64,000 bases of DNA. Source: Mugil cephalus. Lineage: Eukaryota > Chordata > Actinopteri > Mugiliformes > Mugilidae. The stretch lies in NCBI RefSeq assembly GCF_022458985.1, contig NC_061778.1, forward strand, positions 8,201,501 to 8,265,500, in the 5' to 3' direction. The notes below the pieces were generated by a model. It was not told where the DNA came from. It was given only the letters and a program-made list of their open reading frames with translations, and ran no database searches. Positions 14,690-27,359 of the stretch are shown one piece after another. A program made the position numbers and the translations under genes. How positions within the stretch are numbered: position 1 is the first letter of the stretch; each line of letters starts with the position of its first letter.

Positions 14690-15250
14690 CTGATGTGTGT
14701 GAAAAATCTGCTTCAAAGCGACACAGTTCCTGCAGGCAGCGTTACCTAACACCATTTTGTTCGTACACTCGTTGCCGTCAGTGTCCAAGGCAGCAGCATG
14801 CATCAAACACTACTACAGTCAGACTCTGCCCACTATCCTCTTACAGTGAGTGGCATAATAAGGGCTTTGAGCATATCTGTGCTGCTGCGGAGGCTGATGC
14901 ACAGCCGCGTTGCGCCTGACACGGAGCAGGATGTATAGTGCATGCCTTTACAGTCTCCCTGTAATCAGCATCCTGGCTGCTGGAGATAAGGCATGGTGTC
15001 TCAGTGTGGCTGCCACTGGCGTCCTGCCAGGAGACTTCAGGGCCACACCAGAAACACCACAGTGGACACCTCTGCCAGTTGGTTGGCCCTTATTTAATTC
15101 TGGATGCTTTGTAGCGCACCAACGCCTTATCTGAATGCAGAGGCTAATTCCTGAAAACGACAAAATGTCAATCATCTGGGTCACTAATTCTCAACCAGAG
15201 ATGCTTTATGCAGCAAGGTATTTCCGCAGTTAACAGGACGTACGTGAAAG
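14690..15250. promoter_or_regulatory. Candidate conserved non-coding block 1
   Basis: About 560 bp of balanced base composition without recognised repeats, in an otherwise AT-rich, repeat-bearing region. Frames on both strands stay open at once without protein character. This is inference from composition only. Confidence 0.25.
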
Positions 15251-15639
15251 GATTACTAACAAGGATACCTTCAATTACAATGAAAAAATTAAGTAGTATC
15301 AGTTGCAAACACTGAACTTTATATGTCAGCTTGACTCACAAGACTAATTGGAAAGTGTTCAAGCAGGTACATATAAAGTAAGTCATAAATAGACTTGGCA
15401 AAAATCTGTTAAAAAAATTTCTAATATCTCTGATAAAAGTCATAGACGTGTTTGAAATAGATAATATTCAACCTTTGAGATTGTCCTCCAGAGGACAAGT
15501 GGTTACAGAAAATTAATGAATTAATGTATTAGAAACAAAAAAACAAAGAATATTTAACCAAAACACTGTTTATGTAAAGCTATGTTAATTTTGTAAATAT
15601 CTAAATGTCACATATAAATAATCAAATAGTCTCCTAAAC

Positions 15640-16400
15640 GTTGTTAACGTTAGCTAGCCAAAAGTTAGCTAGCAGCTAAAAGAAAGTTAACAGAGAGCTA
15701 ATTCAGCTAAAAGTAAGTGTCAGTCAACTGAGGGTTTTACATATAGCCAGGGCTCAATAAGTTCACACGCTCACATGCCACTCATGACATTGCTTACACT
15801 GAGAAATGATAAAACACATTAGTAACATAACCTGTATATAAAAGAGATTAGTAGCTTAGCTATGAATGGATGAGACAAATGCAGACTGCTCTCCTTGAAT
15901 CGGTGACCTATCAGCCAATCAGAAAATAGTATTTGTCGTTGCCAGGTGAAATAGGAATGCATCACATCTTCTTCAAATGTGCACTTCATTTTTTGTCCTG
16001 AAAGTCGTAAATAAAATTATTTATTTAGTTTAAAGTAATTTATCCTTTATTAGATTATTATATTAATACATTATCTTCAAACACATTTCACCCTGGCCGT
16101 GCTAAAAAAAAAAAATCATTCCAAGCTAAATTCAAAGCTTGACAGCCCGGCATATAGCACTGCTAAAAGTTCAACCAGTTAGCTTTGTTAAACGTTAGCT
16201 AGCTGTCAACAGACAGACAATTAGCCAGTAGTGAAATTTAACAACTATAGCTGGTTGCTTACTAAATGTTTACAGCTAGCGTTGCTAAAGGTTAGCTAAA
16301 TATTAGCTAACAGAAACTGAACAATTAGCTTTGTTAAAAGTAAACCAATAGAACTGCGTTTTACAAGGTTAGGCTACTGCCTAGCTACAGTACGTGTAGC
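15640..16400. repeat. Cluster of GTTAGCTAGC-type motifs
   Basis: The words AACGTTAGCTAGC, AAAGTTAGCTAGC, AAACGTTAGCTAGC and GGTTAGCTAAATATTAGCTA recur irregularly over about 750 bp. It is not a regular tandem array and has no coding frame. Confidence 0.45.
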
Positions 16401-17069
16401 TTCATAGATGCTTTAAATTGAAACATGACGTTGAAACTTAGTTGCTGGTGGTTTAACTATGTAAAAACATATATTTTTATTGTAAAAATGACGCCTTTAA
16501 TATAATTGCTAAAATAACCACACCCTATTTAAAAGCTAGTGAATGAACGGCCAAATGTCGAGGCTGTTTGACATAAACTGTTAAAAACTACTGGTGTATG
16601 TTGTCGCTCCTCTCCTTTAAAGTTTTCCCAAATTACTTCATTTTAAATCTTATATTAGTTGGTTAGAACGTCTTTTCAAAATAGCCTAACACAGTAGACA
16701 CACTCAGGACAATAAGTCTTTGAAAAATAATTCCTCAAACCAAATCTCATCTTATAAATCTTCGTCTTATTATTGAGGGACCAGACACATTGGACTGTGG
16801 CTTGAATTTTTAAAACCAACAATAAATGTGTGGATGATATGTTGTAGACACACAAAAAAATACTTGTTGAAATGTAAAACAGATGTAGCTAACATGGCTT
16901 GCTATTTATACAGCTATTCCTTATGCAGAAAGTCTGTGGGGTAAAAAACAGCATTTAAAAAAGTTCAGACCATCTTTTTTTAAGCTAGTTTTGGCTCTGG
17001 AAAGAATCTCTTAGCACCTATATGCACTTATCTTCCCATATGGCTCGAGCCATAATTTACTTTTAATAA

Positions 17070-17560
17070 CTTCCATTCTTCTCTGATAGGTTTTGGGATG
17101 TTAACTCAAGGAGGGCTCTTAGAAAAACAAAGCTTGACTCCTTCAGCAACAGTCCTGTACTATAAATCAGATCCCAAACTCCTTAGTCAGGGAAAATACC
17201 CTCCATGTGGAAGTTGTACTACGTTGCACCAGCCAAGAGAGTGGAAAAATGTTTTTTAACATGCAAAGAGTGGCTCTGTGTGGCTGCGTGAGCCAGGGGC
17301 TGCTCTCCAGCCAGAACTCCATCTTTACGAGCCCACAGACACAATCTCAGTGGAACATGTGGTTTTGATCGGCTCACGTGCAAGGCCAGGGCCAGTTAAA
17401 GCCCCAGTACACAACGATCAGTCACTGCGTTGCGGCAATGAGAACCACATGCCATTTTAAACCCAAATGCCCTGATCTCAGTCCCTGTTTTCAGTCATGA
17501 CTTGTCTCTTGGGAGTCACGTTCCCAAGCTTGGAAACAATAGCTCTGTATTCATTCAACT
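17070..17560. promoter_or_regulatory. Candidate conserved non-coding block 2
   Basis: Repeat-free and GC-richer than its flanks, with an E-box-like CACGTG (about 17,377). No coding features. Inference from composition only. Confidence 0.22.
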
Positions 17561-18289
17561 TTTTCAAGTTGTTGTGAGACACTGGATCTCCTCCTAGTCT
17601 TTTTTTTTTCCTTCTTTTGAAGTAAATTGGCTAATGTGTTAAACTGTAAAATGGTCAGGGAGTAAAGGGATCCCTGATTTGGTCATCACTACAGATAGTC
17701 TTTGACATAAAACTTGAGTGACTTCAGTTCGTCTCTACACAAACAAAACTTTTTTTTTACTCCATAGACAGAGAAAAACTGCGTTTCTGTTTTTGCTTGT
17801 GTTCACACCTGCGATGCAACATCAGACACGTTGAATCCAGATGTGATGGGGTCTGCAAACGTCTGCTGCAACGTACATGACACATCGTACATCTCTTCTT
17901 TGATATGCGTGTGCTCCTTTTAACTCCATTGCCCAAATTTAATAAACTTTCATTTGGATAATCACTCATGTAATTATACTTATTATGCATTGTTGCCAAA
18001 CACTCCAATGACAATATCACCTTTTTACCGTTCACTTGGGGTTGTGTTTATGGACACATAGTGAAAATATGTTGAATAATCACTTTCTTTTTTGCTCTGT
18101 TTTGGGTTTCTACCAACTCCTAAGGCTAATACCTAACCCTGTGGCTGGAAAATAACACACACTAGCAGCAGGACAGATACAATATATTTTCAACAGAAGG
18201 CAAAATAAAGCGTCAGACTGATACCACATTATTGAACAACTACTTGCCAACAGTGTAGTTTTTCGTGTGTGTAAAAAAAAATAAAAAAA

Positions 18290-18400
18290 ATAAAATCGCA
18301 GTTCCATTTACGGCCACTTGAGGCTTGCTTCAGTCCTCATAGACCTCCATGATAAAATGTCTGACTTCCCCGCTGAAATAAATGTCTACAGCTTGTATAA
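18290..18400 (-). repeat. Dispersed repeat family A, copy 3
   Basis: The reverse complement reads CATGGAGGTCTATGAGGACT then GCCTCAAGTGGCCGTAAATG, aligning with copies 1 and 2. Confidence 0.6.
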
Positions 18401-20358
18401 GCGGGGGTGGTTTTGCTCTTTGTAACTCAATCATTTAAATTATGTGAAGCATTAAAGTTATGCATAATTAAAGCTGTAACTTCTTTGAGCGACGGATGGG
18501 GGCCCTCACAGGTTGTTAGCTGCCTTCCCAGTCTTCAATCAAACTCCACCCTTTGCCCATTTTTTAAATTAGCTTTGTGTTAGGTGGAGACTGGCACCAC
18601 ACTGGGCTTCACATCAATCTAAACACTTAAAGCCCTTTTGCTGAAAATTGTTGCCTACTGTTGAAAGAAAAAAATACGAGTTTAAAAAAGATTACTAAAA
18701 AAAATAATATGGGAGCGTGGGAGTCAAAACAGTAACGGAGCCAGAAAGAAAACTCAGCAATAACGTGAAACTTTACTTTCAGAGGATTTAAATTTGCATT
18801 TTTCTAAAATGTCTATACGTTTTCTTTTTTAATATATATATATACTGACATTGAATAACATTCATTCAAGGTCAGCTCTTTGGACAGCTTTGTGATTTTG
18901 TGATAATCTTCTCTTCATCACTATGAAAAACTCTTTCATTTTTGCTGTCAGCTGATACACTCACACATCAACACAACATGATAAGATCATCTACAGTGGG
19001 AGTGCCAAAGTTTCCATACATGTTCTGCAGAATGTTGCGAAAACGTGGATAAAAATGATTCATCTGTAATTTTTCCGTTTGATGGAAGAGTTTAGTCACA
19101 AGAAACTAACCGTCTTGGACCGGCAGCAACATGCTACTAGATTATTTTTCCAGTCATAATAAGTGGAAATGAGTGGAAACACACTGTTAAAAGGTTGGTC
19201 ACAACACCAAGAATAACACACCGACGCCGTTTCTTTTTTTAATACCTACAGCCTCTCCAGTCACTCTTCAGTCACTTGTCTTTGCTGACTCAGTTTATCT
19301 TCTCACTGACAGTACTTGTAAATGTACTCCGTTTGCCCCCAGCCAGGCCTGTGATGTCTGTAAGTTAGCAACTACCTGTCGCCTGTGTCACCATACTGTT
19401 TGGTAAATTCACTGACCACGAATAGACTGTTAATAGCGCACTTTGAGCTCTCGTGAACTGTCAACTTGGGGAGAAAAAAAGCTTCAAATCCCCCCACGCG
19501 GCAGCTGGCTAATCCCCTCCAGTGACCTGTTCCCACAGAAAACCCACCCAGACTGAGGTGTGCATTTCTGCTGTGTAATAGAAAGTGGAAAAGTGGACCG
19601 GCCGTAACCCTGAACTGGTGGCGCCTAAGTGACGCGCATGTGCCTTTATCTTCCTCCCTCGTGCTGTCACCGTTGCATTCCTGCACCGACCCTGACAGAC
19701 ATTCATTGCTCCTCGGTGCACATTCACTCCTTGAAAGCAGGTGACAACCAGGAATACTTTCACTCTGTTGACAGGCCACATACCCCTGTGAGAGGAGGCT
19801 ATAGCGATGACATGACACATTTTTAGCCACCCTGTAGAAAAAAGGACGTTATAGATTATTGTGAGGCTCTCTGTCCAATGAAGTCACCAGTCACGCTCTG
19901 AGGAGCTGCAGCTCGAGGGCTCAAAGCCGTTTGCGCTCCGGCTACAACAGATCAGCCTTTTATACAAACTTTTTACGTTGTTCCTCGTGACCCCTCGCTG
20001 TTATTTCTGTCCATTCTCCCACACGGCTGCGCAGATAATGCATAATGCGCGTTATCATTCTTCCCCCAGATTAAACAGAGGGGGGATTTGTGTAAGGGAG
20101 CCCTCTCCAGCGTGTTAAGACCCAGGCTGGCTGGACTGGCCGCTGAGAGCTGGACTAAAGCAACAGGACCGTGGAGTCTCTCCAGGGCCACGCTGGGAGA
20201 GTCTGAGTGTGGAAGCCATCAAGGCTCCAGCAGCTGATGTGTTTTGACAGTGTTGTGGTATATCCGCTCTGCCGTAAGAGGTACATAGGAAACATGGTGG
20301 TTCACATGGGGAGCTCAGTCTCCATCCACAGCTCGCTCTCAGCGGGGTGCATCGTCTA

Positions 20359-20405
20359 TGTGTGTGTGTGTGTGTGTGTGCGTGTGTGTGTGTGTGTGCG
20401 TGTGT
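20359..20405 (+). repeat. (TG)n microsatellite
   Basis: About 23 TG units with two CG interruptions. Confidence 0.95.
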
Positions 20406-21999
20406 CTGGCCACATTCCCACATTTCAGCCTCTCAAATCTCGACTCTCATCTCGCCCAACATTCGCCCACTCCCACTCTGGCTCTGCTGCTGCTTTTCCC
20501 AGCATCTGTGTAAAAGCAAAATGTACAGTTACTTGTGTTTTTATTGAGCGTTTCTCCTTAATTTTACTTTACTCTTCAGATTAGAATTCAAGATTTTTGC
20601 ATTTAAAAGAAATACATACTAGAAATTAAAACCAGCCATGTTGGCAGTTTTGTTGGGCCATGGCTGACACTGTTGCTTTGAGCTAAATGCTAACGGTAGC
20701 ATGCCAAAAACCTTCTAATTGGACTGATTACAACTCTGATGGGAGCTTCATTAGTTTTTCAGTGTTAACATTAGACAGTGACATTTTACTCAGATGATGG
20801 CACTATGACAAGTCACAAATTATGCTAAAGAAAACAAAAGGAAAATATTTCACAACCAAACAAATAACTAAAAGCAAACATTAAAAGAAAGTAGGTGCAT
20901 TTATGCCAATTTTGTCCCTCAGTCATTTGAAAATAAATAAAAATGTTTGACTTAAATGTGCTTGAATTAGCCATTAGCTTAACGTCCACAAGCATCTCAC
21001 TACTGAGTGCTAGCTTTTAGATGTAATGGAGCATTTTTACATTTTCTCAAATAAAGAGTAACGTTCCAGTACTATTGTTGTACTTCCTGGAGTTATTAAC
21101 CCAGCGGGCTCCTCAGACTCCGTGGCCCTCTTGGACCTCACTGAATTCCAGTTTGCTGAGGCCTAACACATGTTTTCTCAGGGCCTGTGTGTCGAGGTAC
21201 GCCGCGTGGGAAACACTCGCATTCCTCACCCACTTGCTGACCTCCCTGAACTCTCGCCGTGCTGATTCCTCGACGTTACCTTGGCCGTGGGGAGAGGATG
21301 TCCAGCGAGCTCACAGGGAGGAGGAACACATGTGGGGGGGGGATCTCTGGCTCAGCGAAAAAATAAACTGACACATTTGTGGTGGGGGAGTCATCTTGTT
21401 TTATGAATTCCTTCACATCTAATTAAGAAGTCATGTCAGTGTGAATTAATATTGGCTTTTAAATGGCAAATAATGCAGAATCGTATTAACTTTTTTATCA
21501 CCTTACATATAAATCATCGATGTCAAGTGCTCTGCATCGAAAGTCATAATTTAATTCCACTCAAAATGATCCACAAAGGCTGCTTGCGGCCATGTAGTTG
21601 GAAAACTGAGGTCTAACAGCTGCTCTCACAATGAGAAAATACAATTCTTATCTGGAGTTTCATCAACACGCAGGCTCTGCGTTTAAAAACTCATAGTTGA
21701 GTCCTGAGTCACTTTACACCACATGATGGTTTCCTGCCAGAAATGGCCAGCTCCCTGTCTTAAGATCACGGTCATATTGAGTCATACCTGTGGTTTTTCT
21801 GTGGTGTCATAAAAACAACCAAGGATTCAGCAAAAAAAGACAGAAAAATGGAGGGAATAATGGAGTGTAGCTTCACAGAGCAGAAAGGCGGAGCTATGGT
21901 GGCCCTGAGAGATGAATGCACCGCTAAGAGACAAAACAAACAAAGAAGACATTTAGGAAATGTGCTGAAAAGACTAAACTCTACAGGTTTAGTCTCAGA

Positions 22000-22890
22000 T
22001 ACACTGCCTGGACAAAAAAGAAAAGTCGCCCCCTGGATTTAACTAAGCAAATTGGTATGAGCCTCCTATTGGATAATTACTGCATGGGTGATTATCTTTT
22101 AGCTGAGAACAAGTCATTTAACTGATGCAATGAGTAGCTGCTCATTTCCTAAACAACCATGTTTACAACAAAGATACATCCCCTGCCTGTGGAAAAGATT
22201 TTTGAGAAGGGTAAAGTCATTGGCATGCATCAAGCAGAGAAAATATTTAAGGAGACTGAAGCAAAAACTACTAAAACTGGGTTAAGAACTGTCCAGCGCA
22301 TTATTAAAAACTGAAGAGATTGTAGAACTCAACAGTGAACATAAGAGTATTTCCACATGTACAATGCAAAGGAAAGTGAAGTGATTGGGATTGAACAGCT
22401 GTGTAGACTTCAATATGCTAGGGAGGATAAAGAATGGACTCAGGAGCAATGGAAGAAGGTCATGTGGTCTGATGGGTCCAGGGTGATGGGACGTCAGGGT
22501 AAGAAGAGAGGCAGATGAAGTGATGCACCCATCATGTCTAGTGCCTAGTGTACCAACCTGTGCCTTGGGGGCAGTGCTATGATCTGGGGTTGCTCCAGGA
22601 CCAGGTTGTTCATTCAATGGATTTTTTCTTCCCTGATGTCATGGGTATATTCCAAGATGACAATGCCAGGAGTCATGCGGCTCAAATAGTGAAAGAGTGG
22701 TTCAGGGAGCACAAGACATAATTTTTTACATAGAAATACTAGATCTTGGTGAAAAATCAAGGCAACACTTGATGAACATAAATCTTGTGACATTGCAGAA
22801 GTTTATCAAAGCAATTCCACAGCAAATGTAATCAAAGCTAAAGTCAGTCCAATGGAATGTGAGAGTTTGTGACCTTTTTTTGGCAGTGTG
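22000..22890 (+). mobile_element. Broken Tc1-type DNA transposon
   Basis: The left end reads CACTGCCTGGACAAAAAAG after a TA, and the right end GACCTTTTTTTGGCAGTG is its approximate inverse, as in fish Tc1 elements. Translating parts of the plus strand gives transposase-like pieces such as EQWKKVMWSDGS (about 22,450), GSAMIWGCS (about 22,572) and [19 protein letters not shown] (about 22,660). These pieces are separated by stops and frame changes. At about 0.9 kb it is shorter than a full Tc1 of 1.3-1.6 kb, so it is internally deleted and inactive. Confidence 0.82.
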
Positions 22891-22924
22891 ATCAAGGTGT
22901 TTAAACAACACCTTAACACTGTAA

Positions 22925-23650
22925 TTTCAACTCAAACTTTATTTATACAGCACATTTAAAACAGCCGCAGTTGACCAAAGTGCTGTACAGATTAAAAAGC
23001 AGCACAGATGGTAAAATTGACCTAATATAATGCCGCAATTACAATAAATAAAATATAAAAATATACATAAAATACATAAAATATATATCATAAAAATACA
23101 TAAACACAGTGCAATAAAACCTGAACTCACTGAATTCACCGAAGGACAAAAAGCGTGTCTGTACACTGGAAAGTTGCGCTTTCTAGGAAAAAACCTGCCA
23201 TTACGGTAATGATGACGCACCGCTGCCGTCTGCTGCAGGTTGGGAAGCGACGCAAGACCGGGGAGCCCCGGGAAGAGAGAGTCGTTTGGATGAATGTGTT
23301 GGTAAAACCGAAGTTACCCTTGAGATGACACAAAGGTCTTCCAGACAAAAGCACAACTTCCCAGTGTTCAGCCACACTTTGAATTTCGTCAATAGAGCAA
23401 ACCACTGTGGGTTACGGTAATTCAAATACCGCGAGCTTTAACGTATCACCAGCGATACGTTCAGGATCTAAATAAAATCGAACAAGATAAGTTTTAATTA
23501 ACCACTTGAACCCAATTAAGAGCCAAGAGAAGAGGTGTGTCTTTAGGGAGGATTTATAAACCTCAATCGACGCTGCAGAGTAAATGTGTCAGGGTAGGTT
23601 GTTCCAGAGTCTGTTTTGGGGGGAAACCAGTGTCAGTTCACTGGGTTTGT
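22925..23650. repeat. Dispersed teleost repeat split by an insertion
   Basis: The left part (22,925-23,105: ACTTTATTTATACAGCACAT, GTTGACCAAAGTGCTGTACA) and the right part (about 23,490-23,650: GTGTGTCTTTAGGGAGGATT) resemble two halves of a common fish repeat (recalled). They are separated by a CpG-richer segment of about 350 bp. No coding function is assigned. Confidence 0.5.
23109..23460. mobile_element. Possible nested insertion with short terminal inverted repeats
   Basis: A segment within the 22.9-23.65 kb repeat is bounded by CCTGAAC on the left (near 23,120) and GTTCAGG on the right (ending near 23,464), its perfect inverse. It is richer in CpG than its host repeat. Open frames on the minus strand (23136-23405) match nothing I recognise. 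A target-site duplication is not clear. Confidence 0.3.
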
Positions 23651-24068
23651 GTCCAGTTGGAGCTTTTCTTTCCTAAAGGCTTTATGTTGTCAGCCTAGAG
23701 ATGTTTGCCATGTTTGCTCATGTTTAAGACTTGATTTATCTTGATTTGACTGTTATCACATTTACTGTATGTTTACAGTGGATGAGGGTGTGAGCTCATA
23801 ATCAACAGGCCCAAAGAAATGTTGTCCGTGCTTGATACTGTACAGACACGGTTAATTAATTCAGCCTTCTGTTAATGTTGTGAGCAACTCTATGTTAATT
23901 AGGGACAGCAGCCAGAGGGAGGGAGGTACCTTAGTAAATCTGAATTGAAAGCATCCTTTGTACTGTAGTCACCTATTTACTGCTCGATTTTACACCAAAT
24001 AAATATTTTCTGTGCTGTAATATCAAAAGCTCTCAGCGTGTTGCATTCACTGACTGTGGTTTATCCAG

Positions 24069-24800
24069 GTGTCTCCCCCCTTGTTGCCTTGTGTCCACTT
24101 ATTTAAGAGTATATGTCCATTATTTTACCCTTTTGCCTTTTCAAAGAGCCTTAATCTTGTTTCACAACATTTCCACGACAGGAGCGGTTTCACAGCTTTT
24201 TCTTGGCCTCTAAGGCGTGTGCCAGATGCCCTCTTTTCTTCAGCGGGGGCCCTCATATTCAAATCACAGCAGCTGGGAAGTGCTTTGGTAAGACGAAAAG
24301 AAGTGGGCAGGGACAGGGGGAGTTTTTTTAAAAAAAAAGATGTAATGGGGCGGGGGTTCGCATTTGTTTGGCCGCTGTATAATTTGGCACACGTCTATGA
24401 CAGAGAAACCCCGGGGCTCTGCGTCTTTGATCCATATGAGCAGTTTGAGGCCTGCAGGCTCGGGGTTTGCGTGGACTTTCAGGTCTTTTACTCCGGGTGC
24501 GAAGGCAGCGTTAGTGGAGGGAAAAGGGCTGCGGGTAGGCGGGGGTGGCATGTGGCTGGAGTGACAGCAGGTTGTCTGCCCACAGGCAATGATGCAGCAG
24601 CAGGGGCCGTCATAGGGGAGCACACATGTCACTCTGGAAAGCTGACATTATTTTCTTTGTTAGTGTCCATGTGGATAATGGATTCTGCCCTCATTCACGG
24701 CCAAGATGTGATTTTATACAGTATGCTCCCACATATGCTGACCCTGGCATTTCAAATTGGCTTGCAGTGAGAATTTTGTTTAATTAAATTCATATGGAGG
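24069..24800. promoter_or_regulatory. Candidate conserved non-coding block 3 with long chance frame
   Basis: A plus-strand frame of 233 codons (24069-24770) and a minus-strand frame of 122 codons overlap here. Neither resembles a known protein. Simultaneous openness on both strands and the lack of repeats suggest constrained or GC-rich non-coding DNA more than a gene. Confidence 0.22.
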
Positions 24801-25384
24801 CTACAGCGCTGTCCTCATACAAATTGGACTCAAGGAAACAGCGGCTTCCCAGCAAAACTCTCCAGATAAGATTTAGATATTTTTTTTTTACCTTTTCCAA
24901 GTCTTACTGTTTTGATTCAGTTTGAGGAAGCATCTGTGCTACAGAGAATAACACTATTTCTTTCAAGGGCTTGGTGAAGGGTCTTTTCTGTCAACGCCCC
25001 ATTACACAAAGCCAGGTCCGTAAAGAAATTATTTCCCCAGAGGGAAGATCTTGACCGGCCTACAAAAAGACCTCCAATGCTCTTGGATGAACTCGAGCGG
25101 CCAGGTCTTATCGCCCAACATCTGTGGCTGACATCACTCATGAAGAACTAAATCTAATCTGCAACTTTCTTTCCCTTTTAAATTTGGACATTCACTGCAT
25201 CTCTGTGTCTTATGTTATTATAAATTAAAAAAACAAAAAAACAAAACACAACAAGACATTATCTGAAGCTTTGGGAATGTTTTGATTTATTTTTTAGGAA
25301 AAAGATAGTTTTGGCTTATGGCAGCACATTAATACTCATGGTTTTTACATAGAAGATTGCAATTTTTCCATAAAAATAACTTCT

Positions 25385-25510
25385 TTCTCTAATTTGTCCA
25401 GTGTTTTAGTCAAAGAAGTGGATGGAACACAAGACTGAATCCTGTGGATTACACAGCAGGCTGCACTGAGAACAAATTACACTTATCTTTCTTAAGAAAT
25501 TTATTAAACG
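25385..25510 (+). repeat. Dispersed repeat family B, copy 1
   Basis: Shares TCTAATTTGTCCAGTGTTTT, then AGTCAAAGAAGTGGA, and later CTTTCTTAAGAAATTT with 28,057-28,170 in the same order and orientation. Confidence 0.7.
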
Positions 25511-26680
25511 TAAACATTTTCCTAATTTATTTGTTCTTCTTTGCACTAAAACAAATGGAAAAAGTCTGGGCTTGTCATTACTTGTAGGTTATTATGCTAT
25601 TGGGCTGAATGTGGCCCCCGAACTAAAATGAGTTTGACACCCTAAATTAAGTGTTTGCTTGTTGTACTCTCACTGTCCACAGACTTTAGGTTCTACAGCG
25701 TATATCCTGCAGGATCAAAAGCTTTGGTGTTTAAATACAGCTGAATAATACAGTGGGAGACTTGACCTCATGCACACACCACTTAGTCTACTCTGCAAAC
25801 TGTCACACAAAATGAGAAGTTCCTTTTTTAAAAATAAATAAATCATAACGCTCTCTCAGGACTGTTAAACAAACTGTTCAGGCAGTAAGATGGAAATTCC
25901 ACAGAGAGGAAAACTGTCCCTCTATTATGTGCAGCCTGTCTGGCGGCCACTTTGTTATTACTCATGGATCTGCGTGGCTCTGGAGTCTCGTGCTGACTGA
26001 GTCTCACCCTGGAGGTCTAATGCAGCCCCGGAGGGTCAGACAGGACGCGGGGTACGCTGCAACTGAACGCACTTGTCACTGCACATCGACCTCACAGAGC
26101 TCGCTCAGGGTAACAAGAGGAAAGGGGAACATCCGATTTGACCCAGTGTGCACTTTGGTAGCCTCTGTATAGTCCCATTTATGTGTTGAATCTATTTGCT
26201 GTGAAGGTAATTTAGATCAAAGAAATAAAGTCAAGCACACTGTTTTGGAATCTAGTGGAATGAAATCCAAATGTCAGAAAGATAAGTTTCTCCTAAGGTA
26301 AAAGGATACAGGCCTGGTTTAACGCCATCACGCTGATGCTTGCACTGTTTCCAGCCTAGCTGCTGCTGTCACATCTGTACTGAATCAGAGGGTCATTTGA
26401 GTCGAAGCACAAAAACATTTCTTTCCCACTAACTTTTAGTGGATTTGACGCATGCCGAGTTGTAGCTTTATGCATCAAGGTTTTAAGATGTTTGCTTTGC
26501 CAGGCCCCCTAATGTGCAGCCACATGGGCCTCCTTGAGGAGCTGGAGTTGGTACTTGGTTTGGGGGCCAAAGCTGGACACCAGAGCTGGAAAATATCAGG
26601 AATCACGTACATTTATTGCATGTTATAATAACACGAGGCATTTTCTAAGCCATTTTCAGGGCAAGCAGCAACTCGGGAAG

Positions 26681-26700
26681 TTTTTTTTTTTTTTTTTTTT
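26681..26700 (+). repeat. Poly(T) tract
   Basis: A run of 20 T followed by GG. Confidence 0.9.
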
Positions 26701-27359
26701 GGAGGTTCAAACGTAGCATGGGGCTGCAATCTTTTGAAGTCCCATATCCGTCATCTGTCTTTCCATTATTTAGTCAAACACATGCTGCATATACAAGGCT
26801 CAGGTGCTGGTGTGTGCTGAGGGAGACAAAGACTCTGCAAGGCGTTCATTGTTTCCATCGGAGAGATGGAGCAAGATCAACACCCTGTGGCAAAATGGAG
26901 AATAACCACACTTGTCTGTTTTTTGTTATCCTAGAGGCATGATGGGAAAAATAAGGGGAAATATTTATTCATTATTTTCTAACTGGGAAGAAAATGGAAG
27001 ATTTAGAAAGAGAATATGATATTTTAGTTTTTATTTTAAATAATTGTGCATGTATATAGATATTGTTTTTAATGAAGCAGGCAATAAACAGCCTTCTCCC
27101 GATTGAAAGGAAACACAACATGCAATATCTGAAACACTTTGACCTTTTATTCGTCTGCTACACGCACAGCCAAAACATGCATAAAGCAAATGGGAAAATA
27201 CTGATCCATTTTTTAATGACTTGAACTCATGGTGCCCATCGATCTGGCTGAGCTCTACTAGCTTTGCCTTGGTAATCAGGTTGACTAGCGGTCTTTGAGA
27301 AATAGATCGAATCAAAACATCACTCATTGTAGCGTAATTTTTTGTTGAAACATAATCGT

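Larger units (their letters stand above)
17561..21999. other. Non-coding
   Basis: Holds repeat family A copy 3 and a TG microsatellite. Two GC-balanced stretches (19,370-20,300 and 21,070-21,370) have long frames on both strands without protein character. No exon recognised. Confidence 0.5.
24801..27359. other. Upstream region of tada2a
   Basis: The tada2a promoter and any non-coding first exon should lie here or further left, but no CpG-rich block or clear donor could be chosen. It holds repeat family B copy 1, a short fish repeat near 25,600 (GTGGCCCCCGAACTAAAATG), a 20-T run, and a minus-strand frame of 115 codons (27031-27378) overlapping tada2a exon 1 that is not recognised. Confidence 0.45.
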
